Positions 52,986-64,000 of a stretch of DNA of 64,000 bases are shown here, piece by piece; within the stretch, counting starts at the first letter, position 1, and the number at the start of each line of letters is the position of its first letter. Source of the DNA: Scylla paramamosain. Its lineage: Eukaryota > Arthropoda > Malacostraca > Decapoda > Portunidae. The position numbers and the translations under genes are program-made. The notes beneath the pieces were generated by a model. It saw only the letters and a list, made by a program, of their open reading frames with translations, made no database searches and was not told where the DNA came from. The stretch lies in NCBI RefSeq assembly GCF_035594125.1, contig NW_026973739.1:347001-411000 (forward strand). Direction: 5' to 3'.

Positions 52986-53411
52986 GTTGGGTGGTCAGGA
53001 AATACTAAATAATCCCTTATTCATGGGTAGTTCTGTCAGACCATTGTTTACATGTCGGCCATGTCTGCAATACCTCCCATAATAGGTACATAATACATAA
53101 TACATAATAGGTACGTAAGTATAGGGTAAATCGTACATCATAAGTTCTCTTTCCTCACCACTATATTTTCTAGAAATATTTCACCCACAAGATTTCCCCA
53201 GTAAGCAATTTCGTCTAATGAGTTAGAAATCAAATTAGATTGGTTTAAGTTAGGTTATATTAGATTAGGTTCGGGTAGGTCAAGTAAGGTTAGATTAGGA
53301 GCTATTTTAGGTGAACTTTCTATTGAAGAATCCTCCCGGATGGAGTTTCTAAAGTAGAGCAAACAAGTGACCTGCCATGCCTGTACACACCTGGTGATCT
53401 TATTAATCTCC
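52986..53411. other. Gap with degenerate TTAGG-type repeats
   Basis: From 53235 to 53300 the plus strand is a run of TTAGGTTA, TTAGATTAGG and similar units, related to the arthropod telomere pentamer TTAGG. No gene seen. Confidence 0.5.
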
Positions 53412-53662
53412 ACATTCCTAACGCAAGAGTCAACCGGTATAATCTTTCATCCCTTGTACTGGTAAACTGTGGAACTTCCTGTTTGTTTCTCCATTTCATC
53501 ATGCCTTTGACATGTACTGTTTCAAGAGAAAGCTTTCAAGACACTTATCTTCAAATTTTGGAAACTTGACCACACATTTTGAAGACTAGCACCTTAAGTG
53601 GGACTTTTCTTTATAGGCTTTTTCATTGCCCTTGGCCAAAGTCTCTCTCTAACATAAAGAAG
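53412..53662 (+). mobile_element. Family 1 LINE, copy L (diverged 3' end)
   Basis: Matches the NARVNQYSQSF...LWNSLP codons onward (CTAACGCAAGAGTCAACCGG) and the 3' UTR, ending TAACATAAAG. More diverged than other copies. Confidence 0.75.
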
Positions 53663-54053
53663 CGCCTTAAATCAGTTTTGAAGCAGTTTTACGGAAGAAC
53701 CCATATTCCGTTTTGAGCGACCTTGTTAACGTGTTACAACATTCCTAAATTAAGGTCGTCAAATATAGTTGCCCAAAGTGAAGATGTCACATTCCACACA
53801 ATGTTTAAGACCCTCATCGGCCTATCGCCTTGCAGAGCTTTTAACGAAAGGCATTTCATGAGTCTGTATGTGAGTGTCTACTTGATTCGTAGACGTAATA
53901 TTCACTGAACTTTGTGGCATCAGTACGTGGGCCTCCCGCACACTGCCATGCTAAGAAACACAACGAGAAGAATAGCTGCACACTCTCTGCAAACCCAACA
54001 CATCACGTACATGTCACCATAAACCTGCACCAGTAACACTACTCGTGACTCAC
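53663..54053. other. Intron 6, 5' end; no other feature
   Basis: Intronic flank next to the exon 6 donor. Nothing recognised. Confidence 0.5.
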
Positions 54054-54243
54054 CTGTTGTAAGCATCGCGGTCGTTTGCCACTTCCTTGAGGTACTTGGC
54101 GAGGTGTTTAGGGGAGGGGAAGGCGAGGGCGTCTACGTAGGAGTGAGGAGGAGCAATGTCCTCGTAGGGTCCGCCTCCCAACACTACGGGAACCACCTCC
54201 AGCGTCAGGGCTTGATAGAACTTTTCCGTGATGTAATCCAGGC
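54054..54243 (-). CDS. Fucosyltransferase exon 6 (catalytic core)
   Basis: 190 bases; acceptor TTCCATTCAG, donor GTGAGT. It reads LDYITEKFYQALTLEVVPVV, LGGGPYEDIAPPHSYVDAL, then FPSPKHLAKYLKEVANDRDA. The DYITEKF and VVPVVLGG blocks bind GDP-fucose in GT10 enzymes; APPHSYIDA is diagnostic of alpha-1,3-fucosyltransferases. Ends with AG of an Arg codon that the next exon completes. Confidence 0.93.
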
Positions 54244-54269
54244 CTGAATGGAAGCTGATGGTGGATGTG

Positions 54270-54396
<127 letters not shown>

Positions 54397-54417
54397 TACG
54401 AGTACACACACACTCAC

Positions 54418-54566
54418 AAATGGCGTTCTCGAAGGCCAAGTAGAACATGTACTTCTCGATTTCGTTGTTGCATTTGGTCTGGTTGAATGTTCCTATGGTC
54501 ATCAAAAAAAGGCTCTTGCCACACTTCTTAGTCCCGCATCTCCCGAACACATCCACGGCCATGTGT
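54418..54566 (-). CDS. Fucosyltransferase exon 5
   Basis: 149 bases; acceptor CCTTCTGTTAG, donor GTGAGTGTGTGTG. It reads HMAVDVFGRCGTKKCGKSLF then EIEKYMFYLAFENAI. VDVFGRCG and YMFYLAFEN are core GDP-fucose-binding-domain motifs of GT10. The terminal T joins GC of exon 6 to make Cys in ENAICLDYITEK. Confidence 0.9.
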
Positions 54567-54589
54567 CTAACAGAAGGTAAACAGAGTTT

Positions 54590-54662
54590 TATTATTGTTA
54601 TTATTAATATCATTATTATTAATTATTATTATTATTATTAACATTATTATTATTATTATTAT

Positions 54663-54727
<65 letters not shown>

Positions 54728-54745
54728 ATAGTAGTAGTAGTAGTT
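54590..54745. repeat. (ATT)n and (AGT)n compound microsatellite
   Basis: Imperfect ATT array 54590-54663 passing into AGT array 54664-54745, in intron 4 just upstream of exon 5. Confidence 0.95.
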
Positions 54746-54841
54746 TAGGTGAGGGGAAGACCTCACCTTATAAGTGTGGTGATGATAACAATAACATTGT
54801 ACGAGTATTATTGTGAGTGTTGATATTGTTATCGTTGTTAG

Positions 54842-57422
54842 TTTTTTTTTTTTTTTAATGTAGGAAGGATACTGGCCAAGGGCAACAAATATCTAATAAA
54901 AAAAGATGCCCATTGAAATGCCAGTCCCATTAAAGGAGCAGCAGTAAGCAGTGGTCAAAAATTGGTGGATAAGTGTCTTGAAACCTGCCTCTTGAAGGAA
55001 TTCAAGTCATAGGAAGGTGGAAATACAGAAGAAGGCAGGGAGTTCCAGAGTTTACCAGAGAAAGGGATGAATGATTGAGAATACTGGTTAACTTTTGCGT
55101 TAGAGAGGTGGACAGAATAGGGGTGAGAGAAAGAAGAAAGTCTTGTGCAGCGAGGCCGCGGAAGGAGGGGAGGCATGCAGTTAGCAAGATCAGAAGAGCA
55201 GTTGGCATGAAAATAGCGGTAGAAGACAGCTAGATATGCAACATTGCGGCAGTGAGACAGGGGCTGAAGACAGTCAGTTAGAGGAGAGGAGTTGATGAGA
55301 CGAAAAGCTTTTGATTCCACCCTGTCTAGAAGAGCAGTATGAGTGGAACTCCCCCAGACATGTGAAGCATACTCCATACATGGACGGATAAGGCCCTTGT
55401 ACAGAGTTAGCAGTTGGGGGGTGAGAAAAACTGGCGGAGACGTCTCAGAACACCTAACTTCATAGAAGCTGTTTTAGCTAGAGATGAGATGTAAAGTTTC
55501 CAGTTCAGATTATAAGTAAAGGACAGACCGAGGATATTCAGTGTAGAAGAGGGGGACAGTTGAGTGTCATTGAAGAAGAGGGGATAGTTGTCTGGAAGAT
55601 TGTGTCGAGTTGATAGATGGAGGAATTGAGTTTTTGAGGCATTGAACAATACCAACTTTGCTCTGGCCCAATCAGAAATTTTAGAAAGATCAGAAGTCAG
55701 GCGTTCTGTGGCTTCCATGCGTGATATGTTTACCTCCTGAGGGGTTGGACGTCTATGAAAAGACGTGGAAAAGTGCAGGCTGGTATCATCAGCATAGGAG
55801 TGGATAGGACAAGAAGTTTGGTTTAGAAGATCATTAATGAATAATAAGAAGAGAGTGGGTGACAGGACAGAACCCTGAGGAACACCACTGTTAATAGATT
55901 TAGGAGAAAAACAGTGACCGTCTACCACAGCAGCAATAGAACGGTCAGAAAGGAAACTTGAGATGAAGTTACAGAGAGGAGGATAGAAACCGTAGGAGGG
56001 TAGTTTTGAAATCAAAGCTTTGTGCTACACTCTATCAAAGGCTTTTGATATGTCCAAGGCAACAGCAAAAGTTTCACCAAAGTCTCTAAAAGAGGATGAC
56101 CAAGACTCAGTAAGGAAGGCCAGAAGATCACCAGTAGAGCGGCCTTGACGGAACCCATACTGGCGATCAGATAGAAGGTTGTGAAGTGATAGATGTTTAA
56201 GAATCTTCCTGTTGAGGATACATTAAAAAACTTTAGATAAGCAGGAAATTAAAGCAATAGGACGGTAGTTTGAGGGATTAGAGCGGTCATCCTTTTAAGG
56301 AACAGGTTGAATGTAGGCAAACTTCCAGCAAGAAGGAAAGGTAGATGTTGACAGACAGAGCTGAAAGAGTTTGACTAGGCAAGTTGCAAGCACGGAGGCA
56401 TAGTTTCGGAGAACAATAGGAGGGACCCCATCATGTCCATAAGCCTTCCGAGGGTTTAGACCAGCGAGGGCATGGAAAACATCATTACGAAGAATTTTAA
56501 TACGTGGCATGAAGTAGTCAGAGGGTGGAGGAGAGGGAGGAACAAGCCCAGAATCGTCCAAGGTAGCAAAGAGTTCAGCTTTAGAAATAGATGTGATAGC
56601 AGTGGTGCCATCTGGTTGAAGTAGAGGAGGGAAAGAAGAAGAAGCAAAGTTATTGGAGATATTTTTGGCTAGATGCCAGAAATCACGAGGGGAGTTAGAT
56701 CTTGAAAGGTTTTGACATTTTCTGTTAATGAAGGAGTTTTTGGCTAGTTGGAGAACAGACTTGGCATGGTTCCGGGCAGAAATATAAAGTGCATGAGATT
56801 CTGGTGATGGAAGGCTTAAGTACCTTTTGTGGGCCACCTCTCTATCATGTATAGCATGAGAACAAGCTGTGTTAAACCAAGGTTTAGAAGGTTTAGGACG
56901 AGAAAAAGAGTGAGGAATGTACGCCTCCATGCCAGACACTATCACCTCTGTTATGCGCTTAGCAAACAAAGATGGGTCTCTGACACGGAAGCAGTAGTCA
57001 TTCCAAGGAAAATCAGCAAAATACCTCCTCAGGTCCCCCCAACTAGCAGAGGCAAAACGCCAGAGGCACCTTCGCTTAGGGGGATCCTGAGGAGGGATTG
57101 GAGTGATAGGAAAAGATAAAGATATGAGATTGTGATCGGAGGAGCCCAACGGAGAAGAAAGGGTGACAGCATAAGCAGAAGGATTAGAGATCAGGAAAAG
57201 GTCAAGAATGTTGGGCGTATCTCCAAGATGGTCAGGAATACGAGTAGGGTGTTGCACCAATTGGTCTAGGTCATGGAGGATAGCAAAGTTGTAGGCTAGT
57301 TCACCAGGATGGTCAGTGAAGGGAGAGGAAAGGCAAAGCTGGTGGTGAACATTGAAGTCTCCAAGAATGGAGATCTCTGCAAAAGGGAAGAGGGTCAGAA
57401 TGTGCTCCACTTTGGAAGTTAA
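54842..57422 (-). mobile_element. Family 1 LINE, copy K (well preserved)
   Basis: Minus copy with A-tail at 54842-54857. Frame 57410-56295 covers the endonuclease ([29 protein letters not shown]) and on to RT ([13 protein letters not shown]); 56015-55407 has GVPQGSVLSPTLF and YADD; 55377-54955 the C-terminal part. Breaks: a deletion near 56575 in the LFAQTFAKN region, a stop or shift near 56290, substitution in the RVWHK codons at 56025, and a shift at 55400. 5' truncation at about 57422, abutting a TTG repeat. Lies in fucosyltransferase intron 4, same strand as the gene. Confidence 0.92.
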
Positions 57423-57468
57423 GTTGTTGTTTTTGTTGTTGCTGTTGTTGTTGTTGTTGTTGTTGTTT

Positions 57469-57529
<61 letters not shown>

Positions 57530-57558
57530 CGTTGTCGTTGTTGTTTGTTTGTTGTTGT

Positions 57559-57629
<71 letters not shown>

Positions 57630-57635
57630 TTATTA

Positions 57636-57703
<68 letters not shown>

Positions 57704-57705
57704 TA

Positions 57706-57780
<75 letters not shown>

Positions 57781-57975
57781 CATTATTATTATTATTGTTA
57801 TCATCACTATGCATCATCATCATCATCATTACCATCCTGTTCTTCTTGTTTTTGTTTTATTTTTGTTCTACTTTATTTTTATTATTGTTATTATTATTAT
57901 TATTATTATTAGTTGTAGTAGTAGTAATAGTAGTAGTAGTAGTAGCAGTAGTAGTAGTAGTAGTAGGAGTAGTAA
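57423..57975. repeat. (TTG)n, (ATT)n, (AGT)n compound microsatellite
   Basis: TTG array 57423-57588, ATT array 57589-57800 with few interruptions, mixed 57801-57905, AGT array 57910-57973. Long frames here are repeat translations. Confidence 0.95.
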
Positions 57976-58164
57976 GAATAGTGCTAGCAGTTTTTGTTTT
58001 TATCAGTTTATCAGTTTAGTTAATACATAAAACAAATTCTATGTGCAGTGGAAACGTGACGCGCAGAAAACGATACAATATGAAATGAGATGGTCCGAAC
58101 GTAGTACATATAATTTAATGGTGAATTCGTACTTTCACATATGTATATGTTCTGAAAAGTCACA

Positions 58165-58287
58165 GTGTATGTGTGTGTGTGTGTGTGTGTAGTAGTAGTA
58201 GTAGTAATAATAGTAGTAATAATAGTAGTAGTAGTAATAACAGCAGTAGTTGTAGCAGTAGTAGTAATAGTATTAATGTATTAGCAT

Positions 58288-58314
<27 letters not shown>
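58165..58314. repeat. (GT)n, (AGT/AAT)n, (CA)n microsatellites
   Basis: Three adjoining arrays; the CA part (58289-58312) lies next to the exon 4 donor. Confidence 0.93.
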
Positions 58315-58318
<4 letters not shown>

Positions 58319-58322
58319 TCAC

Positions 58323-58428
58323 TTGACCATCTCCTTCACGAACAACTCCCTGCGAGATTCCGTGTTACAGTGGCTCACGGTCCACGCCGCTAACAACCTC
58401 TTCGATTTGCCAGCCCAATAGTCCTTCT
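58323..58428 (-). CDS. Fucosyltransferase exon 4
   Basis: 106 bases; acceptor CTCCTGACAG, donor GTGAGTATATGTG leading into a TG repeat. It reads KDYWAGKSKRLLAAWTVSHC and NTESRREFVKEMV, the conserved link between the two GT10 domains (AWFVSNC-type motif followed by the RREFVKEL helix). Ends AA, completed by A of exon 5 to Lys. Confidence 0.88.
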
Positions 58429-58479
58429 CTGTCAGGAGAGACGAGTGACCTTGAGTTGGTGTGGCGGTGAGATAGGCTA

Positions 58480-58790
58480 GGGACTGAATTACAAAAAGAG
58501 AACTTGGTGATGTGGGAATGAAATAAGGAAAGAAGGAGTTAATTAGGAAAAGAAGTAATGGGCTAAGGAAAGGAGTGAACTAGGGAAAGAAAACTTGAGG
58601 GGGTGTGGGAGCTTATTAAGGAAAGAAGCAGTGAATTAGGGAAAGAAGTAGTGAATTAGAGAAATAATTAATACATTAATAAAGGAAGTAGTGAATTGGA
58701 GAAAGGAATTAATTAGGGGAAGAGAAATTGAAATGATGTGGAAGCGAATTAGGAAACTGAAAAAATGACGTGATATGGGGAGAAACGAAG
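58480..58790. repeat. Purine-rich degenerate tandem repeat
   Basis: Many variants of GAATTAGGGAAAGAAGTAGT-like units about 18-22 bases long, in intron 3. Strand asymmetry is extreme (A/G). Confidence 0.6.
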
Positions 58791-59145
58791 AAAAATTACC
58801 TTTAGTTTATCCTGCTTCTTGAGACCACGTCCCTCTCCGTATGTGGGTCAGTAGTGACTACAGCAACACACAGTTTTCAATTCATTCATTATTATTTTTC
58901 TATGTAACAGAGAGGCTAGCCAAAAAGAGAACAGATAAAAGAAAGAAAGAAAGAAAATTGCAAAACCACAAAGCTCTTCCGTAAGTTAAATAGAAACATT
59001 AGGACTGATGATCAGATAACTTCTGAAGAGTCTTATTATTTTTGTTTTCAAACAGTAAAAAAAAAAAAAAAACACAGGAAAAGGATGAAAGAGTAAAAAT
59101 AATGCATCAGCAGCAGCGGCAGCAGTAGCAACAGCAGTCGTGGTG
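58791..59145. other. Intron 3 sequence, no gene
   Basis: Includes an A-run (59056-59072) and a short CAG-rich stretch near 59108-59135. Confidence 0.4.
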
Positions 59146-59729
<584 letters not shown>

Positions 59730-59834
59730 CTAAGTAGAGCACAGCCACTATTGACTCTGCACTGACAACTTGACCACTGGTCCAGATCCGGTCATATCTC
59801 ACTCTCTTGAGGATGAATTGTGTACTGTACTCAC

Positions 59835-59968
59835 CAAGGTGGACGGGAGCGGCGCGAGGCAGCAGCTGGCCGTACGGCACCACCACATCGGAGTCTCGTC
59901 TGTACAGTATGTCATGGTCCAGTTGATGACTCCGTTGAGACGAGCCAAGTTCACCCTACTGACCACCG
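59835..59968 (-). CDS. Fucosyltransferase exon 3, with 5-base frameshifting insertion
   Basis: Reads VVSRVNLARLNGVINWTMTY, then in a frame shifted by 5 bases RRDSDVVVPYGQLLPR and PVHL. GT10 enzymes have NWTMTYRxDSDxxxPYG here, so the extra bases (plus-strand region 59901-59909, TGTACAGTA) interrupt a highly conserved block. Without them the exon is 129 bases and phases fit both neighbours. The acceptor GTTGCAG is preceded by a (TG)n array acting as the pyrimidine tract; donor GTGAGT. Confidence 0.85.
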
Positions 59969-59972
59969 CTGC

Positions 59973-60060
<88 letters not shown>

Positions 60061-60063
60061 CAA

Positions 60064-60153
<90 letters not shown>

Positions 60154-60160
60154 ACACACA
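59973..60160. repeat. (CA)n microsatellite at the exon 3 acceptor
   Basis: Near-perfect CA array with a few CAAA/CG interruptions. On the gene strand it is (TG)n ending in TTGCAG. Confidence 0.96.
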
Positions 60161-61321
60161 TACACGTGACATTAGCATTACTGTGCAGGTATGTTCACGC
60201 CCAACAAAGTTTCTCACACTTGTTATGAGCGATGAGCCCATGGATATTTGAAACATTTGAAACATTAACAACTAATGAAATACAGCAACATTAGTTTGCA
60301 GTACTGAAAGACAATCAATGTCAGACTTTGAATTTTGATAGAAATAATAAATAAATTACAAGAAATAAAGTATGAATATGCTACAAAAAACGAGTACACT
60401 TATTATGTTAACGGATATTTCATCAACATTGGTCTTTATTTTCTAGGCGTGTGATAACACTGACAGTGTTAACAAAACTAATAAGAGGTATAAACATAGT
60501 TTTCATAATTTCCGTTCAGGTAATCAACGGCATTTCTGTTAGTTGAAGGTTTGATTTGCAATGTCATCATTATCTTCCTTGAAAATTCCTGTAGCTTGAT
60601 TTAGACTTCTGAGCAGAATTTTTTTACGTCTTTCAGTAGATATTGTGTTTGGTGCCAAAAATCTATTGATCTTATTCTTAATACTTTTAATTAATGAACG
60701 CTAGACGACGCTGGCGTTTTCAAGTGTTTTCTTGGTCTGATAGATATTTTAACGAGCATTTTGCCTTCTCAGTGTGAAAAACACTCACGAGAATTCGACA
60801 GATAATTTCTATGGCTACTGAAAATAGTTTTTATGGGAGCGTTCCTAAACACGGGCCCAGACATACGTGACACACGCTTTCCTTTGGTCACGTTCACACA
60901 CGCCTCTTCGACAAATAATTGACGAAGAAAAAGGCAAAAAGGTTATACTTTGAACAAAACTGATTTTCTGCTCGAAAGAAGTTTTCAAATTCTCGAGCAC
61001 TACAACGAATCGAGTTCTTTAGAAGTTCCAGACCTTAAACCTTTAACTTAACAAAATCTGTAAACGAGATTCTTGTATCAATTAAATGAAGAGTGAGTGC
61101 TATAAACAAGAATAAGATGTTTCTTAAAAAAAGAAAAAAAAAAAAAGATAATGGAAATAACTTTAGCCTAATTAATTTCTCGGCAAACTATGTCGTCATC
61201 TACATAATGAAGGGAGCAATAGTGAAATTTATAAAGTAAATGAATCTGAACTTAAACCTAACCTAACCATCAGATGAAACCGCGAATGTAATTTTAATAT
61301 AATTCGAAAGAAAACACTTAC
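60161..61321. other. Fucosyltransferase intron 2, no other feature
   Basis: Low-copy-looking AT-rich sequence with an A-rich stretch near 61127-61147 and an AACCTAACC motif near 61256. No element recognised. Confidence 0.5.
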
Positions 61322-61494
61322 TGTAAGGGGATTCAAAGGAGAGGAATATCCACGGCTGTCCTGGCAGGCGGGTCTCAGGGAGGGATAAGGGTTCCATGTC
61401 TCCTTGGTGAAAGAGCACAGCGGAGGCAGAGTCAAGGAGTCGGTGGTCGTACACAAGCTCACACCTGCTTTCCGGACACTGGCGGGACACCTGC
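61322..61494 (-). CDS. Fucosyltransferase exon 2
   Basis: 173 bases. It reads RQCPESRCELVYDHRLLDSA, SAVLFHQGDM, then RLPGQPWIFLSFESPY, all typical of the GT10 N-terminal domain (DAVLFH...WVFFSFESP pattern). The acceptor ATCAG at 61495-61499 is chosen because only this AG, not the one 4 bases on, keeps phase with the previous exon. Donor is GTAAGT. The last base A combines with CG of the next exon to give Thr. Confidence 0.85.
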
Positions 61495-62370
61495 CTGATG
61501 GGATGCACTAAATACGGCAAGGTCTGGAATGGCGGCGGTGATGATGGTAATGCTTTGGGAATGAAATTGAATCTAGATTATTATTCTTTCCTTTTATTAT
61601 ACGCCTCCATTACTTCTGCCTCTAGGGGAAAATTTTACTTATTCTCCAGGCTTCAGTGTTTTCGAACCTGAATAGCCGACGTAAGTAATGTTTCTTTCCT
61701 CTATCCGGAATGAATCGGGTAATAATATCGGAAATCTTATAAGTATTGAAAACTGCAGGCATTGGTGGTAATTAATTCCCGTGATACAGCAATGTCAGAA
61801 CAGTAGTGTGTCCGACAGAACAAAACATGCGATATAATCTGACAAAATGGAAAAGCAACTGGTTTATTTATTTTTTTTCTAGTCAGGTTTTGTAGGAATA
61901 CATCAGCACATCAAGGGAATCGGGATTAAAATGAGACGCTAAACACAGCAGAAGTAAGTGCCACAGGTCACTGGACTTCTGGTCACGAGTGTACGAGTTC
62001 CGTCAGGTGCCTCCGCTTTGTCACTGCTCTGCTGTGCATCTCACTAAGTGTCTATCGCACATAATATTTCCACACGCTTTTCTTTATGATTTTTCTAATT
62101 ACCAACGGATTCAGAGAGAATAAAAGACACCATGTGGTTAACGAGGAAAAGGATAGTGCTCTCTGCTCTTCGTCTTTATGGGAAGAAGTAGGAGTGGTCA
62201 TGTGAGGCTGAACAACTCTTGGTTAGTTGTTATTGTGCTGAGGGACTCAAGTCGCTACTCACATAAAAAAAAAAAATAATAATAATGATAACAACAAATG
62301 AACAAATAAATAGAAAAAAGGGAGGGAAAAGAATCGGCTGTAACCTTCATTTCACATGAGTGTTTCTCAC
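61495..62370. other. Fucosyltransferase intron 1, no other feature
   Basis: No transposon motif recognised. Confidence 0.5.
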
Positions 62371-62508
62371 CTGAAAAAGATTCGCTCCCAGGAGGAGCTC
62401 TGCCCTCCCCAAAACGATGTCCAGATGAGGATGCGCTTGTGTGGTGGACACGCCGCACCCTCGCCCCCAGTCAGTGCTTCGCCTGTCGGGGGTAGTCCCA
62501 CCACGCAG
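62371..62508 (-). CDS. Fucosyltransferase exon 1 of those seen
   Basis: 138 bases between acceptor CCCGCCCAG and donor GTGAGA. It reads a Gly/Pro-rich stem, then PHKRILIWTSFWGG and SWERIFF. The KRILIWT stretch matches the start of the GT10 N-terminal (acceptor-binding) domain. It begins with one base of a split codon and ends with AG of an Arg codon completed by the next exon. The acceptor lies 10 bases from a (TG)n repeat on this strand. Confidence 0.85.
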
Positions 62509-62517
62509 CTGGGCGGG

Positions 62518-62562
<45 letters not shown>
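62518..62562. repeat. (CA)n microsatellite
   Basis: CA array just upstream (gene sense) of the acceptor of the first exon seen. Confidence 0.96.
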
Positions 62563-62564
<2 letters not shown>

Positions 62565-62683
62565 GAAGTAACGTGTTACCATAACCATAATGATAATAAT
62601 ATTAGTGATGAAACTAAATAATAACAACAACAGTAGTAACAGTATTAAGTGGAAAGTGGTGATGAATACTTAATGAATATGAA

Positions 62684-63360
<677 letters not shown>

Positions 63361-63985
63361 TATTGCGAAGTTAATCAGCCATCAGGAGATGTTCTGTTAT
63401 CGTCAACAACTTCGGCGACTGATCCGAGCAAAGCAGCAGCCATAATTGCTGCAACAGACAAATGCAGCAGAAGGCAGTGTTGGTGCGGCAAGTGCCTCCC
63501 GGGAAACACTGAACGAAGTCTTTCTAGTCGTGGATGAGCGAGAGGACGCAACTCGCGTACTTCCTCCTACGGGGGACGCTACGAGCTTGAACGGCTGTTG
63601 GGCACTGGACATTCGTATGCTTATTAATGTGTGATGAACGGTGGAGAGATATAGCAATAGGATGATGAGAGATGTAGAAGTAGTGTGGCTGGATATGGTA
63701 GCCAAACAAGTTGAGTATGCAGAGCAGTATGTAAAGCAGTAGCCGAGTCGAGTTTGCTGAGAGTGTTATAGTCTGAAGTGTTGGCAAATCATCCAGATAC
63801 GCAGTTCCCTTGTACGATATAGTGACAAACTGGGTTGTATATCAGAGCAGACTCACTCCACATACGGCGGCGAGAGCATTCTCTAGTATCTGTACATATC
63901 TTTATATAATTATACAGTTTATACATATCATACATAAAGAACAAAACCTTGAAGACTGTTACTCTCTCTCAACAACACATGCCCA
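63361..63985 (+). mobile_element. LTR-element-like end (low confidence)
   Basis: 63766-63982 begins TGTTATAGT and ends CTCTCTCAACAACA, with CATACATAAAGAAC polyadenylation-like sequence before the end, a layout common for LTRs. Upstream 63446-63634 is a short open frame of unknown relation. The window ends before a primer-binding site, internal region or second LTR could be checked. Confidence 0.3.
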
Positions 63986-64000
63986 CGCATTTGTCTTACA

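Noticed and set aside
57352..58030. Long frames of Leu, Tyr, Ile, Val, Ser or Asn runs
   Set aside because: Translations of TTG, ATT and AGT microsatellites in an intron.
59770..60271. Plus and minus frames rich in His-Thr or Cys-Val
   Set aside because: CA repeat translations; only the exon 3 part is real coding and in a different frame arrangement.

Overview
The window looks like nuclear DNA of a decapod crustacean, probably a crab. There are no bacterial operons. Coding sequence is split by GT-AG introns, dinucleotide and trinucleotide microsatellites are very dense and long, and most of the rest is layered, decaying transposable elements. The taxon is an inference from repeat style and gene content; no marker gene here fixes the species.

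The one clear host gene is a family GT10 alpha-1,3-fucosyltransferase on the minus strand. I trace eight coding exons with matching splice phases from 62508 down to a stop codon at 38689, about 24 kb. The first coding exon (cytoplasmic tail and membrane anchor) is not visible. Exon 3 carries a 5-base insertion that breaks the frame. A 13.9-kb intron is filled with transposons, one 174-base intron is mostly microsatellite, and several splice sites sit directly against CA/TG repeats.

The commonest repeat is one non-LTR retrotransposon, called family 1 here: an apurinic-type endonuclease, a YADD reverse transcriptase, and a 3' end reading CCTACAT plus A-tail. I count 14 copies or pieces, lettered A to M plus D2. 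Others are: family 2, a jockey-like LINE with a zinc-knuckle gag; two CR1-like families, one with an octamer (TTATGTTC) tail; family 4, another endonuclease/RT LINE; a large Ty3/gypsy element and a piece of a second; a PIF/Harbinger-type transposase pseudogene convergent with a Myb/SANT-like regulator pseudogene; two pogo/Tigger deletion derivatives; a hAT transposase pseudogene; a tRNA-derived SINE; and a pseudogene of a multicopy invertebrate family of unknown function.

Layout. 0.1-3 kb: LINE A. 3.6-4.2: Tigger derivative between TA arrays. 6.2-7.2: LINE B. 7.7-10.6: relic LINEs and a gypsy fragment. 10.7-15.1: Harbinger gene pair, with LINE C inside it. 15.7-16.7: LINE D and D2. 17.0-23.4: gypsy element interrupted by LINE E. 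23.4-33.6: nested family 2 elements split by LINEs F and G, which lie head to head. 33.8-38.2: CR1-like pieces, hAT and SINE. 38.7-62.5: fucosyltransferase gene, whose introns hold family 4 with a nested Tigger, LINEs H and I (tail to tail), the unknown-family pseudogene, and LINEs J, L, K and M. 63.4-64.0: LTR-like sequence.

Apart from the fucosyltransferase, no coding sequence here looks functional. The best candidates for something new are structural: long LINE inverted repeats, a fold-back palindrome inside LINE J, LINE 3' ends running into microsatellites, and splice sites embedded in microsatellites.
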